Notes: generated by a model from the letters alone, not told the origin. A DNA stretch of 64,000 nt from JAAUTS01 sp038250235 (GCA_038250235.1 JBBSCO010000006.1:18983-82982), one strand, 5' to 3'; shown: positions 16,160 to 27,176, counted from the first letter of the stretch. Numbers and translations are program-made.

Positions 16160-17464
16160 GTGATCTACCAGGAATGTGTTGATTACCTGTTCGGTCTGCA
16201 TCGTTTTGGCATTCGTCTTGGTTTGGAGACGATGCAAGGCCTTTGTGCCGGGCTGGGGAATCCCGAGCAGCGTTTGAAGTTCGTTCACATTGCCGGCACC
16301 AACGGAAAAGGTTCGACCGCCGCATTTCTGGAATCCGTGTTGCGTGAAGCGGGTTATCGCACGGGGCTTTACACCTCTCCGCATCTGATTGAAATGGGTG
16401 AGCGTATCCGCGTTTGTGGCGAAACCATATCCAAGGAAGACATAGTCCGCCTGACCCTTCACATACGCGCTGTGATCGACAGCCGTCCGGAATTAAAAGA
16501 CACCACGTTCTTTGAATTTGTGACAGCCATGGCCCTTCTGTATTTCGGGGAAAAAAAGGTGGAGATTGTGGTCTGGGAAACGGGATTGGGGGGAAGGCTG
16601 GATGCCACCAACGTGGTGGATCCCGAGTGCTGTATCATCACTGGGATTGGGTATGATCATATGGAACACCTGGGCGATACCCTTGAAAAAATAGCCTCGG
16701 AAAAAGCAGGTATAATCAAGAAGGGAAGGCCGGTTGTGATGAAGGGCTATCATCCGGATTCAACATCGGACATTCATGCGGCTGACAAGGTGTTGCATGC
16801 CCGTGCGGCCGAACGTGGTTCTGAAGTTGTTGTTGTAGATACGGGAAGAACCCTGTTGATGGAAAAGGAACTGCCCTCCGGCAGGTTCAGTTTTTATGAC
16901 GAAGGACAGAAATGGATTTTGGGATTAAAGGGAGACTACCAATGTAAAAATGCACTGCTGGCATTAAAGACCTGTGAAGTGTTGCAACAACGGGGATGGC
17001 TGATTTCCCAGGAAGCCAAAGCCAAAGGGCTGGAACAGGCACGTTGGCCGGGACGTTTTGATATTTTGGGCACGAATCCTCCCTGGGTTTTGGACGGTGC
17101 CCATAACGAGGAGGGTCTGAAGAGTGTCATGGCTTCATGGTACTCATGGTTTGGCCAGGCACCCGGTCAGGTTGTTTTCGGTTGCGTGACGGACAAGAAT
17201 CTCGATGCCATGGCCATGGAGCTTTTTCATACGGAAACGACTGTCCGATTGGTCGGGTTGTCGACCCAAAGGTCGCAGTCCCTGGACAAAATGAAATCGG
17301 CTTTCCTCAACAAACAAACCTTGGCCTATGATTCTCTTTCCCTGGCCCTGCAGGACTGTCGGACCAGCGGTCAGAGCACACTGATCGTGGGTTCTCTTTA
17401 CCTGGCCGGGGAAGTGCTCGCTTTGCTCAAAGACAATCCGCATGAACTTAAACTGAATGGATAA
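16160..17464 (+). CDS. folC: bifunctional folylpolyglutamate synthase / dihydrofolate synthase
   Basis: FolC adds glutamate to dihydropteroate and to reduced folates using ATP. It is a Mur-ligase-type enzyme: the P-loop is HIAGTNGKGSTAAFLESVL, followed by GLYTSPHLIEMGERIRV, VWETGLGGRLDATNVV, GIGYDHMEHLGDTLEKIASEKAGIIK split over two blocks, and the C-terminal WVLDGAHNEEGLKS. The start is GTG at 16160. Its stop overlaps the start of the HAD gene by eight bases. The 434 residues match the family. Confidence 0.94.
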   Translation: MIYQECVDYLFGLHRFGIRLGLETMQGLCAGLGNPEQRLKFVHIAGTNGKGSTAAFLESVLREAGYRTGLYTSPHLIEMGERIRVCGETISKEDIVRLTLHIRAVIDSRPELKDTTFFEFVTAMALLYFGEKKVEIVVWETGLGGRLDATNVVDPECCIITGIGYDHMEHLGDTLEKIASEKAGIIKKGRPVVMKGYHPDSTSDIHAADKVLHARAAERGSEVVVVDTGRTLLMEKELPSGRFSFYDEGQKWILGLKGDYQCKNALLALKTCEVLQQRGWLISQEAKAKGLEQARWPGRFDILGTNPPWVLDGAHNEEGLKSVMASWYSWFGQAPGQVVFGCVTDKNLDAMAMELFHTETTVRLVGLSTQRSQSLDKMKSAFLNKQTLAYDSLSLALQDCRTSGQSTLIVGSLYLAGEVLALLKDNPHELKLNG

Positions 17465-18119
17465 GGTCGTCTTTTTTGATGTCGGAGGCACCCTGATAAG
17501 ACCTGCGCGCGAGATCGGCTGTTATTATTCCGAGATGGCTGCGCATTACGGCGTGCAGACCGATGCAGCTTTGCTGACCGAAGGGTTCAGGCAGGCCTGG
17601 CAGGATATGAAAAACCGTGATCCCGTGGCCGGACCCAGGGTTCTGGATGACAAGGGATGGTGGAAATCGCTTGTTAGACTCTCATGGAGCCGCGCCGGGC
17701 TTCCCGAGGCATTCCCTTTTGACGATTATTTTGAGGAGCTTTACCGTTGGTTTGAACGTCCGGAAGTTTGGAGAATTTTTCCAGAGGTGGAAGAATGTTT
17801 AGCGGACCTCCGGGTAAGAGGATATCGTCTGGGAATTTTGTCCAATTGGGACCGAAGACTGAGAACGATTCTCAGCGGGTTGGAGCTTTCCGGCTTTTTT
17901 GAGGACATGATCATTTCCAGTGAAGTGGGTGTGGAAAAACCACATCCAAGGATTTTTGACATCGCCCGGCAACGCTTTCAAATAAAGTCTTCGGAGGCGA
18001 TCCTCATTGGCGACGAGCAAGCATTTGACGGAGCCGGGGCCATCTCCGCGGGGTGGACCCATGTCGTTTTGAAGCGTCCGGAAATCGACCTCCGGGATGC
18101 ATTAGCTAAAGTGCTTTAA
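17457..18119 (+). CDS. HAD-superfamily (class IA) hydrolase with DxGGT motif I
   Basis: 220 residues with the HAD order: motif I FFDVGGTLI, helical cap, motif II LGILSNWDRR, motif III lysine in SEVGVEKPHPRIF, and motif IV LIGDE. Motif I has Gly where most phosphatases have the second Asp, the usual general acid/base, so phosphatase activity may be weak or the chemistry different. Many HAD-IA proteins of the HDHD3 type also lack it. It overlaps folC by eight bases and ends the operon. Substrate unknown. Confidence 0.85.
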   Translation: MDKVVFFDVGGTLIRPAREIGCYYSEMAAHYGVQTDAALLTEGFRQAWQDMKNRDPVAGPRVLDDKGWWKSLVRLSWSRAGLPEAFPFDDYFEELYRWFERPEVWRIFPEVEECLADLRVRGYRLGILSNWDRRLRTILSGLELSGFFEDMIISSEVGVEKPHPRIFDIARQRFQIKSSEAILIGDEQAFDGAGAISAGWTHVVLKRPEIDLRDALAKVL

Positions 18120-18161
18120 ATAGTGATTCTGCTAATAATTAAGAATTGGTGACGACATGCT

Positions 18162-18189
18162 TTGACATCTCCTTGTGAGCTATTAGCTT
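18162..18189 (+). promoter_or_regulatory. predicted sdhCAB promoter
   Basis: TTGACA at 18162-18167, a 16-base spacer and TAGCTT (18184-18189) followed by TTT. This is the same arrangement as the promoter before the SAM riboswitch. It lies about 43 bases upstream of the sdhC start. Confidence 0.55.
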
Positions 18190-18231
18190 TTTAGAAGGTT
18201 ACCGCCAGTCAGGACCAAAATTCACTCAATT

Positions 18232-18915
18232 ATGAATGCCATTACACAGATCTTCACCTCGTCACTGGGAAGAAAGTACATCATGGGCATCACTGGCTTC
18301 GGGCTGGTCGGATTCACCATCATCCATATGGTCGGGAATCTGCAGATCTTCATCGGATCCGACGCGCTGAATTCCTATGCCAAACTTTTGAAAAGCTCCT
18401 CTGAAGTTCTTTGGGCCTTCCGTATTGGATTGTTGGCCATGGTGGTGTTGCATCTTACGGCGGCCATCTCTCTTGTGATTGAAAACCGCAAAGCGCGGGG
18501 GCAAGCTTATAATAAGGAAAAAAATCTGGCCACCTGGGCCTCCCGGACGATGGCGGTCAGCGGAACGATTGTTTTGGTATTTGTCGTTTTCCATATCCTT
18601 CACTTCACCGCAGGAGTGATCGGCCATGAATACAACGCACATCAACTGCCTCCTGATGATAAAGGACGGGCCGATGTCTACACGATGGTGGTGGAAGGTT
18701 TCAGCAACCCCTGGATCTCCGGTTTCTATATCATTTCGGTGGGGCTTCTGTGCTGGCACATGAGCCACGGTATTTCCAGCATGTTCCAATCCTTGGGACT
18801 GAGAAATGCCAGGTCGGCCTTTCTTCTTGATAAAGCGGCTCTCGGAATTTCTTTCATTATTTTTACGGGGATGGTCGCTGTTCCCGCCGCTGTTCTTCTC
18901 CAACTGGTTAAATAA
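18232..18915 (+). CDS. sdhC: succinate dehydrogenase cytochrome b subunit
   Basis: A 227-residue membrane protein with five hydrophobic helices, of the single-subunit b-type anchor used by type B succinate:quinone reductases (Bacteroidetes, epsilonproteobacteria, Bacillus type). IMGITGFGLVGFTIIHMVGNLQ at the start and WHMSHGISSMFQSLG in the penultimate helix carry the histidines expected to bind haem b. It anchors SdhAB and passes electrons to the quinone pool. Gene order C-A-B and gaps of two bases or less indicate one transcript. Confidence 0.93.
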   Translation: MNAITQIFTSSLGRKYIMGITGFGLVGFTIIHMVGNLQIFIGSDALNSYAKLLKSSSEVLWAFRIGLLAMVVLHLTAAISLVIENRKARGQAYNKEKNLATWASRTMAVSGTIVLVFVVFHILHFTAGVIGHEYNAHQLPPDDKGRADVYTMVVEGFSNPWISGFYIISVGLLCWHMSHGISSMFQSLGLRNARSAFLLDKAALGISFIIFTGMVAVPAAVLLQLVK

Positions 18916-18917
18916 TC

Positions 18918-20830
<1,913 letters not shown>

Positions 20831-20831
<1 letters not shown>

Positions 20832-21610
20832 TGAACGTCAAATTGAAAGTCTGGAGACAGCACTCGGCCAAGTCAGAAGGCTGTTTCGAAGAGTATGAAG
20901 CCAAAAACCTCAGCACTGACATGTCTTTTTTGGAAATGCTCGATGTGGTCAATGAAGATCTGACCCTCTCCGGTCAGTATCCCATTGCCTTTGAGCATGA
21001 CTGCCGCGAGGGCATCTGTGGAAGTTGCAGCCTGATGATCGACGGGGAACCGCATGGACCCGAGGACAAAGTGGCGACCTGCCAGACCTACATGCGCAGC
21101 TTCAAGGATGGAGACCTCATCACGATCGAGCCTTTCCGCTCCCGTGCGTTTCCGGTTCTGAAGGATCTTATCATAGATCGTTCCTCCTTTGACCGGATCA
21201 TCCAGCGAGGTGGCTTTATTTCGGTTTCGACCGGTTCGGCCCCGGATGCCAATGCCATACCGGTTTCCAAAGTCAAAGCGGACGTTGCCATGGATGCTGC
21301 GGCCTGTATCGGTTGTGGAGCCTGTGTGGCAGCTTGTAAGAACTCATCTGCCATGCTCTTTGTTTCGGCCAAAGCGGCCCATCTTAACAGTCTTCCTCAA
21401 GGCCAGCCTGAAAAGGACATCCGTGTTTTGAAAATGGTAGAGCAGATGGACAAGGAAGGTTTCGGGAACTGCAGCAACACCTATGCCTGTGAAGCGGTTT
21501 GTCCGAAGGCGATCAGTGCGGATTTTATTGCCAAACTGAACCGTGATTACGCCATTGCTTCGATCCGCACCAAATTGTTAGGCCGGGAAGAGGTTGTTGA
21601 GACTATCTGA
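20831..21610 (+). CDS. sdhB: succinate dehydrogenase iron-sulfur subunit
   Basis: 259 residues with three cluster sites: CREGICGSCSLMIDG for [2Fe-2S], CIGCGACVAACK for [4Fe-4S] and the CSNTYACEAVCPK region for [3Fe-4S]. It relays electrons from SdhA to the cytochrome b anchor. The extended linker (SRAFPVLKDLIIDRSSFDRI) is normal for the Bacteroidetes/PVC-type enzyme. It ends the operon; the next 150 bases hold no gene. Confidence 0.97.
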
Positions 21611-21763
21611 GCGAAATTTGTAGCTGAGGCCACCGAACCCCGGCTCTACACCCATCAGGAGCCCGGAGGCCTCCCCTACAAGGGGGAAAATTCTGTAAAT
21701 GGACACACTGACGCCGTGCATTCCCTGAGTTGACGAAGCCGTAACTTTGGTCAGAATTGATTC

Positions 21764-22306
21764 ATGAATTCTTCCGAGCAGGTTGTCTTAACGCGGGATG
21801 TCACCGCCGTACAAATCCCCAATGGAAATAGTGTCCCCTTGAAAAAAGGGGCGTCTGTCACTGTGACCCAGTCCTTGGGAGGCAGCTACACAGTTCACGT
21901 GGCGGAACTGGGAGGTCTTTATCGTATTGCTGGCGAGGACGCGGATGCTCTCGGCAGGGAAGGATCCCACAAGGAAGAGAAACACATCGCGTCTCTTCCC
22001 TTGGAAGAGAAGGTCTGGGCGGTATTGAAAACCTGCTATGACCCGGAAATTCCGGTTAATATCGTGGATCTGGGGCTTGTTTACAGCATGAACCTGGTTG
22101 ATGTGAGCGGCGGCAAAAATGCCGAAATCAAGATGACTCTCACCGCCCCTGGCTGCGGGATGGGACCGGCCATTGCGGCGGATGCCAAAGGCAAACTTCT
22201 GGCCCTGGCCGAAATCAAGGATGCAAATGTTGAAGTGGTTTGGGAGCCACAATGGAATCCGGGTATGATCTCGCCCGATGGCAAGGCCAAGCTTGGAATT
22301 GCCTGA
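21764..22306 (+). CDS. sufT: putative Fe-S cluster assembly protein SufT
   Basis: 180 residues. The N-terminal part (RDVTAVQIPNGNSVPLKKG, then a Gly-rich beta segment with YTVHVAELGGLYRI) is specific to long SufT proteins. The C-terminal DUF59/MIP18 domain has CYDPEIPVNIVDLGLVYS and the LTAPGCGMGP cysteine block. SufT helps mature Fe-S proteins and often sits in suf operons. Here it is alone, about 150 bases after sdhB, itself a multi-cluster Fe-S protein. The DNA past its last codons overlaps the upstream extension of the next gene. Confidence 0.9.
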   Translation: MNSSEQVVLTRDVTAVQIPNGNSVPLKKGASVTVTQSLGGSYTVHVAELGGLYRIAGEDADALGREGSHKEEKHIASLPLEEKVWAVLKTCYDPEIPVNIVDLGLVYSMNLVDVSGGKNAEIKMTLTAPGCGMGPAIAADAKGKLLALAEIKDANVEVVWEPQWNPGMISPDGKAKLGIA

Positions 22307-22322
22307 GAAGCAGGAAAAGTCC

Positions 22323-23264
22323 ATGGCGTATTTGAGGGAAAGCGAGTGGACGGAGCGACAGACTTTGCATCAGCGGCGGGTGGAGGCTTTGCTTTCCCCC
22401 CATTGGAAGCGTCGATCACACGGTGTGGAACATCCTGTCTTCGACTTTCTTTTTGAATACTATACCTTCCGTTCCACGAATCTATGCGTCTGGAGTCCTG
22501 GTGCCGGTGTCTGGTTAGAGGCCAAAAATGGCCGACCGGTTTCTGAATTTGAATGGAGCCGATCGGGTGCAAACATTGAGGTATCCCTTCGTAAATTAAT
22601 TCCGAAAAGGATCGAATCCCTGAATTGGGTCAGGACTTTGCTGAAGAACACCCAGGAAAGAGCCGCGCGTTTTGGTTGCCACGGGCTGCATGAGTGGGCG
22701 ATGGTTTATCGTTCGGACGAATATCGTTACCAGGGCATGCAGCGACTCCGCTTAAGCCAGAGTGAAATCGCGGCGGTGGTCGATTCAATGCCCGTCTGTT
22801 GCACCCACTTCGACGCATTCCGCTTTTTTACCCAGGAAGCCAGGCCCTTGAACATTCATCAGCCTTCGCGGGAAAACAGGATGGACCTTGAGCAGCGGGG
22901 ATGTCTGCACGTGAACATGGATCTTTACCGTTGGGCCTATAAATTCTGGCCCTGGGTGGATTCGGAGCTTTTGGTGGATACTTTTGAACTCGCTCTGGAT
23001 GCCCGTCAGATTGACATGAAAGCCAGTCCTTATGATCTGGTTGAATACGGGTTTGAGCCGATCAGGATTGAGACGGAGGCAGGAAGAATTGAGTACGAGC
23101 GGGAACAACGGCGCATTGCCACGAAGGCCATTTCTTTGAGGCAGCGGTTAAGGTCGGCTTTGGATGGAATCATCGACTGTTTGAAGGCGAAAGAAAAGAA
23201 TTCATGGGGGGAGAACGGCATGGATCTTGTTTCCCAGGCTGGAGTGTCAACGCTGTCAGTCTGA
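22323..23264 (+). CDS. conserved protein annotated as 3-methyladenine DNA glycosylase family
   Basis: About 313 residues. Blocks WTERQTLHQRRVEALLSPH, HPVFDFLFEYYTFR, RFGCHGLHEWAMVYR, CTHFDAFRFFT, ARPLNIHQPSRE, LEQRGCLHVNMDLYRWAYKFWP and DMKASPYDLVEYG define a family widespread in actinobacteria and Verrucomicrobiota that databases label 3-methyladenine DNA glycosylase. I see no helix-hairpin-helix or AAG-type features, so the enzymatic label is doubtful. Conserved His, Cys, Asp and Glu residues suggest a metal or acid-base site. The ATG at 22323 is used as start since the conserved region begins there. Confidence 0.75.
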   Translation: MAYLRESEWTERQTLHQRRVEALLSPHWKRRSHGVEHPVFDFLFEYYTFRSTNLCVWSPGAGVWLEAKNGRPVSEFEWSRSGANIEVSLRKLIPKRIESLNWVRTLLKNTQERAARFGCHGLHEWAMVYRSDEYRYQGMQRLRLSQSEIAAVVDSMPVCCTHFDAFRFFTQEARPLNIHQPSRENRMDLEQRGCLHVNMDLYRWAYKFWPWVDSELLVDTFELALDARQIDMKASPYDLVEYGFEPIRIETEAGRIEYEREQRRIATKAISLRQRLRSALDGIIDCLKAKEKNSWGENGMDLVSQAGVSTLSV

Positions 23265-23272
23265 TATCTTTT

Positions 23273-23569
23273 ATGAAAACACCCTGGTTCGTTCCGAGTC
23301 CGCATTTTGGCTACACCATGACCCGGATTGATGAGCATCCCTGGAACACGCTCTTGACGATGAAAGAGGTTGTTCAACTGGAACCTGGTTCTCTGGAATT
23401 CACCGGACCACATGCGACAGGGCACTGTGAGTATTGGGAGTCCCGGTTCCCTGAATTATTTGAAAGCGGGAAAAAGCCGGTGATGGTTTTGGACACTAAC
23501 CCAATTCATCCGCACGCGGTGGAGGTTGAGCCCAGAAAACCTTTCCGCCCCTGGAAAGAAAGTGGGTAG
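23273..23569 (+). CDS. small conserved hypothetical protein
   Basis: A 98-residue protein that I cannot assign to a family. It starts nine bases after the preceding gene, so it is probably co-transcribed. It is rich in Pro, His and Trp (MKTPWFVPSPHFGYTM, then FTGPHATGHCEYWESRF), has one cysteine and no membrane segment. The repeated His and acidic residues could form a metal site, but this is speculation. Confidence 0.5.
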   Translation: MKTPWFVPSPHFGYTMTRIDEHPWNTLLTMKEVVQLEPGSLEFTGPHATGHCEYWESRFPELFESGKKPVMVLDTNPIHPHAVEVEPRKPFRPWKESG

Positions 23570-23709
23570 CACGCGACGCATGGTTCTTCCATTTCGGAAA
23601 CTGTGGAAGCGACCTTGTTTGAACCTGGAGAGATGGCCGATCCCTTCTCTGAGTTCAGGATTGGGGAGAAGGGGGAATTGAACCAAACGGCCCTTACTAA
23701 ACGATCCGT

Positions 23710-23855
23710 GGGATAGACTACGGGTTCAACCCGTAGGGCGGGGGAGCTTTTGCCCCTGGCTGGTGTTGCTCCTCGCTCACAGCTCCCTGCGGGGATGCTC
23801 GCCCCCCGCGCCTTGGCCAGAAACAAAATCTCCCGTCGCGACTGTAGTCTATCCC
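23710..23855. repeat. 146-bp inverted-repeat element between convergent genes
   Basis: The ends are a perfect 12-bp inverted pair, GGGATAGACTAC at 23710 and GTAGTCTATCCC at 23844-23855, and GATCC/GGATC just outside extend it with two mismatches. Inside is a perfect hairpin CTACGGGTTCAACCCGTAG (23718-23736). It is a MITE-like element of a third sequence type in this window. Lying between the 3' ends of two convergent genes, it might also stop transcription. The remaining bases 23570-23709 show nothing else. Confidence 0.75.
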
Positions 23856-23874
23856 AAGGATCTATTATTAACGC

Positions 23875-24306
23875 CTACTTGGAAGCTGAGGTATAACGGA
23901 AGGCCAATTTTTCGACTCCGGCGTAGCTACAAGCGTCCATGACGCGGATGACGCGTTCATGCCGGACATTCGGATCGGGGGAGATGATGACGGGGGTGTC
24001 TTTGAACTGGGAAATGACTCCCTTGAGCCTTTCTTGAAGTCCCGTCATTTCCAAATCATCCGCTTGGGCGGCAGGGGAATTGTTAAAAAGTACAGTTCCA
24101 TCCTTGGAAATTTTGAGAACGATGGGAAGCTGCACGCCGGGTGTGGCCGGGCCTGTGGCTTCGCCGGGAAGTTTGATGCCCAATTCCTCTTCCTTGGCAT
24201 TGGAACCGGCTGATACCATGAAGAAAAGCAGCAGCACGAACATCACGTCCAGCATGGGCGCGATTTGCAATCCGAATTCTCCTTCTTCTCCTCCTCCACT
24301 GGACAT
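23875..24306 (-). CDS. exbD: ExbD/TolR-type biopolymer transport protein (second ExbD)
   Basis: 143 residues with one N-terminal membrane helix after a short cytosolic part, containing the functional aspartate in IAPMLDVMFVLLLFFMVSAG, then a periplasmic domain. ExbD works with ExbB as a proton-driven motor that energises TonB or Tol. It is the last gene of exbB-exbD-exbD, with a 34-base gap. No tonB is present nearby. Confidence 0.93.
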   Translation of the reverse strand: MSSGGGEEGEFGLQIAPMLDVMFVLLLFFMVSAGSNAKEEELGIKLPGEATGPATPGVQLPIVLKISKDGTVLFNNSPAAQADDLEMTGLQERLKGVISQFKDTPVIISPDPNVRHERVIRVMDACSYAGVEKLAFRYTSASK

Positions 24307-24340
24307 AGTAGTTGGTTCCTAATGCTTTGGTTATGATTGT

Positions 24341-24853
24341 TCAGGGTGCCGGAGCTTCCTCGGAAGGTTTTTCCGGGGGATTGGAAACGGCAAAGGTCAC
24401 ATCGGCAACACCGGCTTTCGCGCAGGCCTGCATGATTTCGGTGACTTTGTTGAAAGGGGCGTCTTTGTCGGCGCGCACGAGAACGCGGAACGGAGCGGCA
24501 TTTTCACCGGCCAGCTTGTCCATGGCATCACGTTTTTGTTGGATCAGGGGAATAATGTCTTCTGCGGTGTCAAAGTATTCGCTGTCCACTTTGATTCGAT
24601 AGTTGAGTTTTTCAATGGCGATCTCCAACTGACGTCCGGCGTTCTTTTCCATGGCCTTGGAGTTGTCGGCCAAGGGAAGGGCCAGATCCGCAGTCTGATT
24701 GATCACTTCTGTGGTAGCCGTTGCCATAAAGAAGAGCAAAAGCACCAGGAGCACGTCTACCATTGGGGCCACCTGGTATTCCGGGTCACCCTCTTCTTCG
24801 AGACCGGGGATATCCAATACCCCGATTTCGATTTCTTTTCCTGGTTCTTGCAT
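24341..24853 (-). CDS. exbD: ExbD/TolR-type biopolymer transport protein (first ExbD)
   Basis: 170 residues with the same build as its neighbour: the conserved membrane helix with aspartate is YQVAPMVDVLLVLLLFFMA. It has a longer N-terminal cytosolic region rich in Glu/Gly and an acidic C-terminal tail ending in proline-alanine repeats. It differs clearly in sequence from the other ExbD, so the two may form a mixed dimer inside the ExbB pentamer. It starts 17 bases after the exbB stop. Confidence 0.93.
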   Translation of the reverse strand: MQEPGKEIEIGVLDIPGLEEEGDPEYQVAPMVDVLLVLLLFFMATATTEVINQTADLALPLADNSKAMEKNAGRQLEIAIEKLNYRIKVDSEYFDTAEDIIPLIQQKRDAMDKLAGENAAPFRVLVRADKDAPFNKVTEIMQACAKAGVADVTFAVSNPPEKPSEEAPAP

Positions 24854-24870
24854 GGGAGCTGCCTGATGAA

Positions 24871-25650
24871 TCAGCCCTTACGCTCGATCCCGTAGCCCAG
24901 CAGTTGGTCAAAGGGAATCGGACGTAGCAGGGACTTGGCTTCGGCGTGCACGTCGGCAAAGGCGGTGGTCATGGCATTTTTGAAATAGTAGAAGAAAATA
25001 AAGCCGGGGATGGCAACAGCGAGACCTGAGGCGGTGGCGATCAGCACCTCGGATATAGCCGATGAAAGACCGGTCATATTGGCCACGCCGGATTGTCCCA
25101 GCACGGCAAAGGCTTTCATCATCCCCAGAACGGTTCCGGTCAACCCGATCATGGGTGCTGTAACCCCGATGACGGAGAGATAGTTGTTGCGGGATTTCAA
25201 GCGGACAGCCTGTTTGGCAAAGGATTCGTTCATGGCTTCTGCGACACCATGGGCACCCGTGCCGATGTTTTCAAAGGCGGACTGCATGATTTTGGAAAGA
25301 AAACTCGGGTTGGCGATACAGACTTCGTAGGCCATCTGGTAGTTGCCGGAGCTGATGGCGTCACGGAGAAGGGCGATGACGGCGGGAGGAGCGAGCTTGG
25401 AAGTTCTTACTTTCATGAAGAGCTCGATGATCCATGTCAGCATCATGATGGAGGCAATGATCAGAATCCACAAAACCACCGCTTCGGCGGAAGGATTGGT
25501 CAGGATATGCCAAAAGGTGATCTGGCCGCCAGCTGCGGCGGCCTGGGCTCCTGTTGCCATCCCGAGAAGCAGGAGGCAGGTGAGTGTAGGGGTTAGGGAT
25601 TGACGAATTGTTTTCCGAAAAGATGAGCCAAAGTACATTTTGAAATTCAA
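24871..25650 (-). CDS. exbB: MotA/TolQ/ExbB proton channel family protein
   Basis: 259 residues: an N-terminal signal-like hydrophobic segment ending near GAQAAAAG, then three membrane helices. The conserved MotA/TolQ/ExbB block is GVTAPMIGLTGTVLGMMKAFAVLG (in two stretches), followed by SEVLIATASGLAVAIPGFIFFYYF. Together with the two ExbD proteins it forms the proton-driven energiser for outer-membrane transport or cell-envelope constriction. It is the first gene of the operon. Confidence 0.94.
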   Translation of the reverse strand: MNFKMYFGSSFRKTIRQSLTPTLTCLLLLGMATGAQAAAAGGQITFWHILTNPSAEAVVLWILIIASIMMLTWIIELFMKVRTSKLAPPAVIALLRDAISSGNYQMAYEVCIANPSFLSKIMQSAFENIGTGAHGVAEAMNESFAKQAVRLKSRNNYLSVIGVTAPMIGLTGTVLGMMKAFAVLGQSGVANMTGLSSAISEVLIATASGLAVAIPGFIFFYYFKNAMTTAFADVHAEAKSLLRPIPFDQLLGYGIERKG

Positions 25651-25714
25651 ACCGAACTATGCTCAGAGGTCAAGACGATCATCGATAGCTAAGCTTCTTT
25701 TTTTAGGGGCTGTT

Positions 25715-27124
25715 TCAGGCCTGGGGTTTTCGGTAACCGAAAAAATGATTCTTTTTGATGATCGCCGCCACCTCAGGGACGACCAGTTCTTCCCAGGTCT
25801 CATCACCCCTCTCAATTCTGTTTGCCACTTCCCGTGAAGAGAAGGTCACTGATTTCGGCTGGATGGTTTCGATGGGTATGATGCACTCGTTTTCGTAAAG
25901 ATGGGCGTACAAATGCCTCAGGTTGCCTGCCACCTGGAGATTCTGGGCTGTAATGGGAGCCCCGTCATATTCACTGAGGGCAGGATAGATGAAGAGTTTC
26001 AGGTCGTTCTTGAAAAGGCGTCCGAAGGATTCAAGAATACCTCCCTCCAGATCGCGGTAATATTTTTCATCAAAAATTTCCTGCAACAGACTGATGCCCA
26101 GGACAATTCCGATCCGCTCCTTGGTATTGCGGCTTAGGTAGGATCCGAGGCGGTGGAATTCGCCGAAGTTGGAAATCATGACGGTTTTCCCCAATGCGGA
26201 AAGAATGTCGACCCTCGCCAGGAAGTCCTCCGCGTCGACTTCACCGGAGTTAAGCATGTTGCGAAGAGTGATTTCCATGATCTCCACCACGTTGTTCTGG
26301 TCTTCCGGATGGCCGGACAAAAACTGTTCCCGGGCGGCTGCCAACATCTCAAGATTGACTCTGGTTACAGGGCGGAAGTTGCCGCGTTCGAGCAGGATGT
26401 CTTTCTTGTAAATATGATCGGAAGCCTGAAGCACTTCGCCGCCCGGGGCAAAAACCACAGCGTTGGTCATACCGTTTTTGACGAGTTGCAAATTGATCAG
26501 GCGGTTATCCAGGTGGGCGAAGTCTTCCCCGCTGAAACGGATCATATCGATTTCCAGACGTTCTGTGCTCAGGCCATCCAGAAGTGATTTGATCAGCAGA
26601 TCCGGATTTTCGTTGTAGTAAAAGGCACCGTAAAGGAGGTTGACGCCGACAATGCCGAGGGCTTCCTGCTGCTGGAGGTTTTGCCGGTCCAGCATACGGA
26701 TGTGGATGTAGATTTCACTGGGCTCGACCTGGGGCCTGCGCTGAAACCGCGCCCCCAGCCAGCCGTGACATTCCCTCGTGCTGTTGTAAGAGGCAGCGGA
26801 CACCGTGTTGGCAAAAACAAAGAACGAGGTGGACTCACCACGCTTGGATGAGAGGCGTTCCAGCAGGAGGCTATACTCGTGATCGAGCATGGTGACCAGA
26901 CGTTGACAACTGACATAACGCGGGCAGGCCCCGTAAATGGCATCACTGAAGGTCATATCATAGGCGGACATGCTTTTGGCAACGGTTCCGGCTGCACCGC
27001 CGACACGGAAAAACCAACGGGCGGTTTCCTGTCCTGCACCGATTTCCGCGAAGGTTCCGTAACGGTTGGCGTCGAGATTGATCTGGAGGGCTTTCTGGTG
27101 GGGATCTTTCAGATCTATAATCAT
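25715..27124 (-). CDS. conserved cytosolic protein of unknown function (often mislabelled TonB-dependent receptor or adenylyltransferase)
   Basis: 469 residues with the very conserved start YGTFAEIGAGQETARWFFRVGGAAGTVAKSMSAYD (in two blocks), then LDHEYSLLLERL, GWLGARFQ, the LQQQEALGIVGVNLLYGAFY and IDMIRFSGEDFAHLDNRL blocks, and GERKN-like NTKERIGIVLGISLLQEIFDEKYY. The same family in Bacteroidota is called TonB-dependent receptor or nicotinate-nucleotide adenylyltransferase in databases. It has no signal peptide, beta-barrel or TonB box and no HxGH motif, so neither name fits. It lies between the exb operon and mutY on the same strand. Confidence 0.8.
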   Translation of the reverse strand: MIIDLKDPHQKALQINLDANRYGTFAEIGAGQETARWFFRVGGAAGTVAKSMSAYDMTFSDAIYGACPRYVSCQRLVTMLDHEYSLLLERLSSKRGESTSFFVFANTVSAASYNSTRECHGWLGARFQRRPQVEPSEIYIHIRMLDRQNLQQQEALGIVGVNLLYGAFYYNENPDLLIKSLLDGLSTERLEIDMIRFSGEDFAHLDNRLINLQLVKNGMTNAVVFAPGGEVLQASDHIYKKDILLERGNFRPVTRVNLEMLAAAREQFLSGHPEDQNNVVEIMEITLRNMLNSGEVDAEDFLARVDILSALGKTVMISNFGEFHRLGSYLSRNTKERIGIVLGISLLQEIFDEKYYRDLEGGILESFGRLFKNDLKLFIYPALSEYDGAPITAQNLQVAGNLRHLYAHLYENECIIPIETIQPKSVTFSSREVANRIERGDETWEELVVPEVAAIIKKNHFFGYRKPQA

Positions 27125-27176
27125 GGCAGCGGAGTTTCCTCCATTCCGAAAGGCAGGGCAAGCAGGGAAAGGGCTG

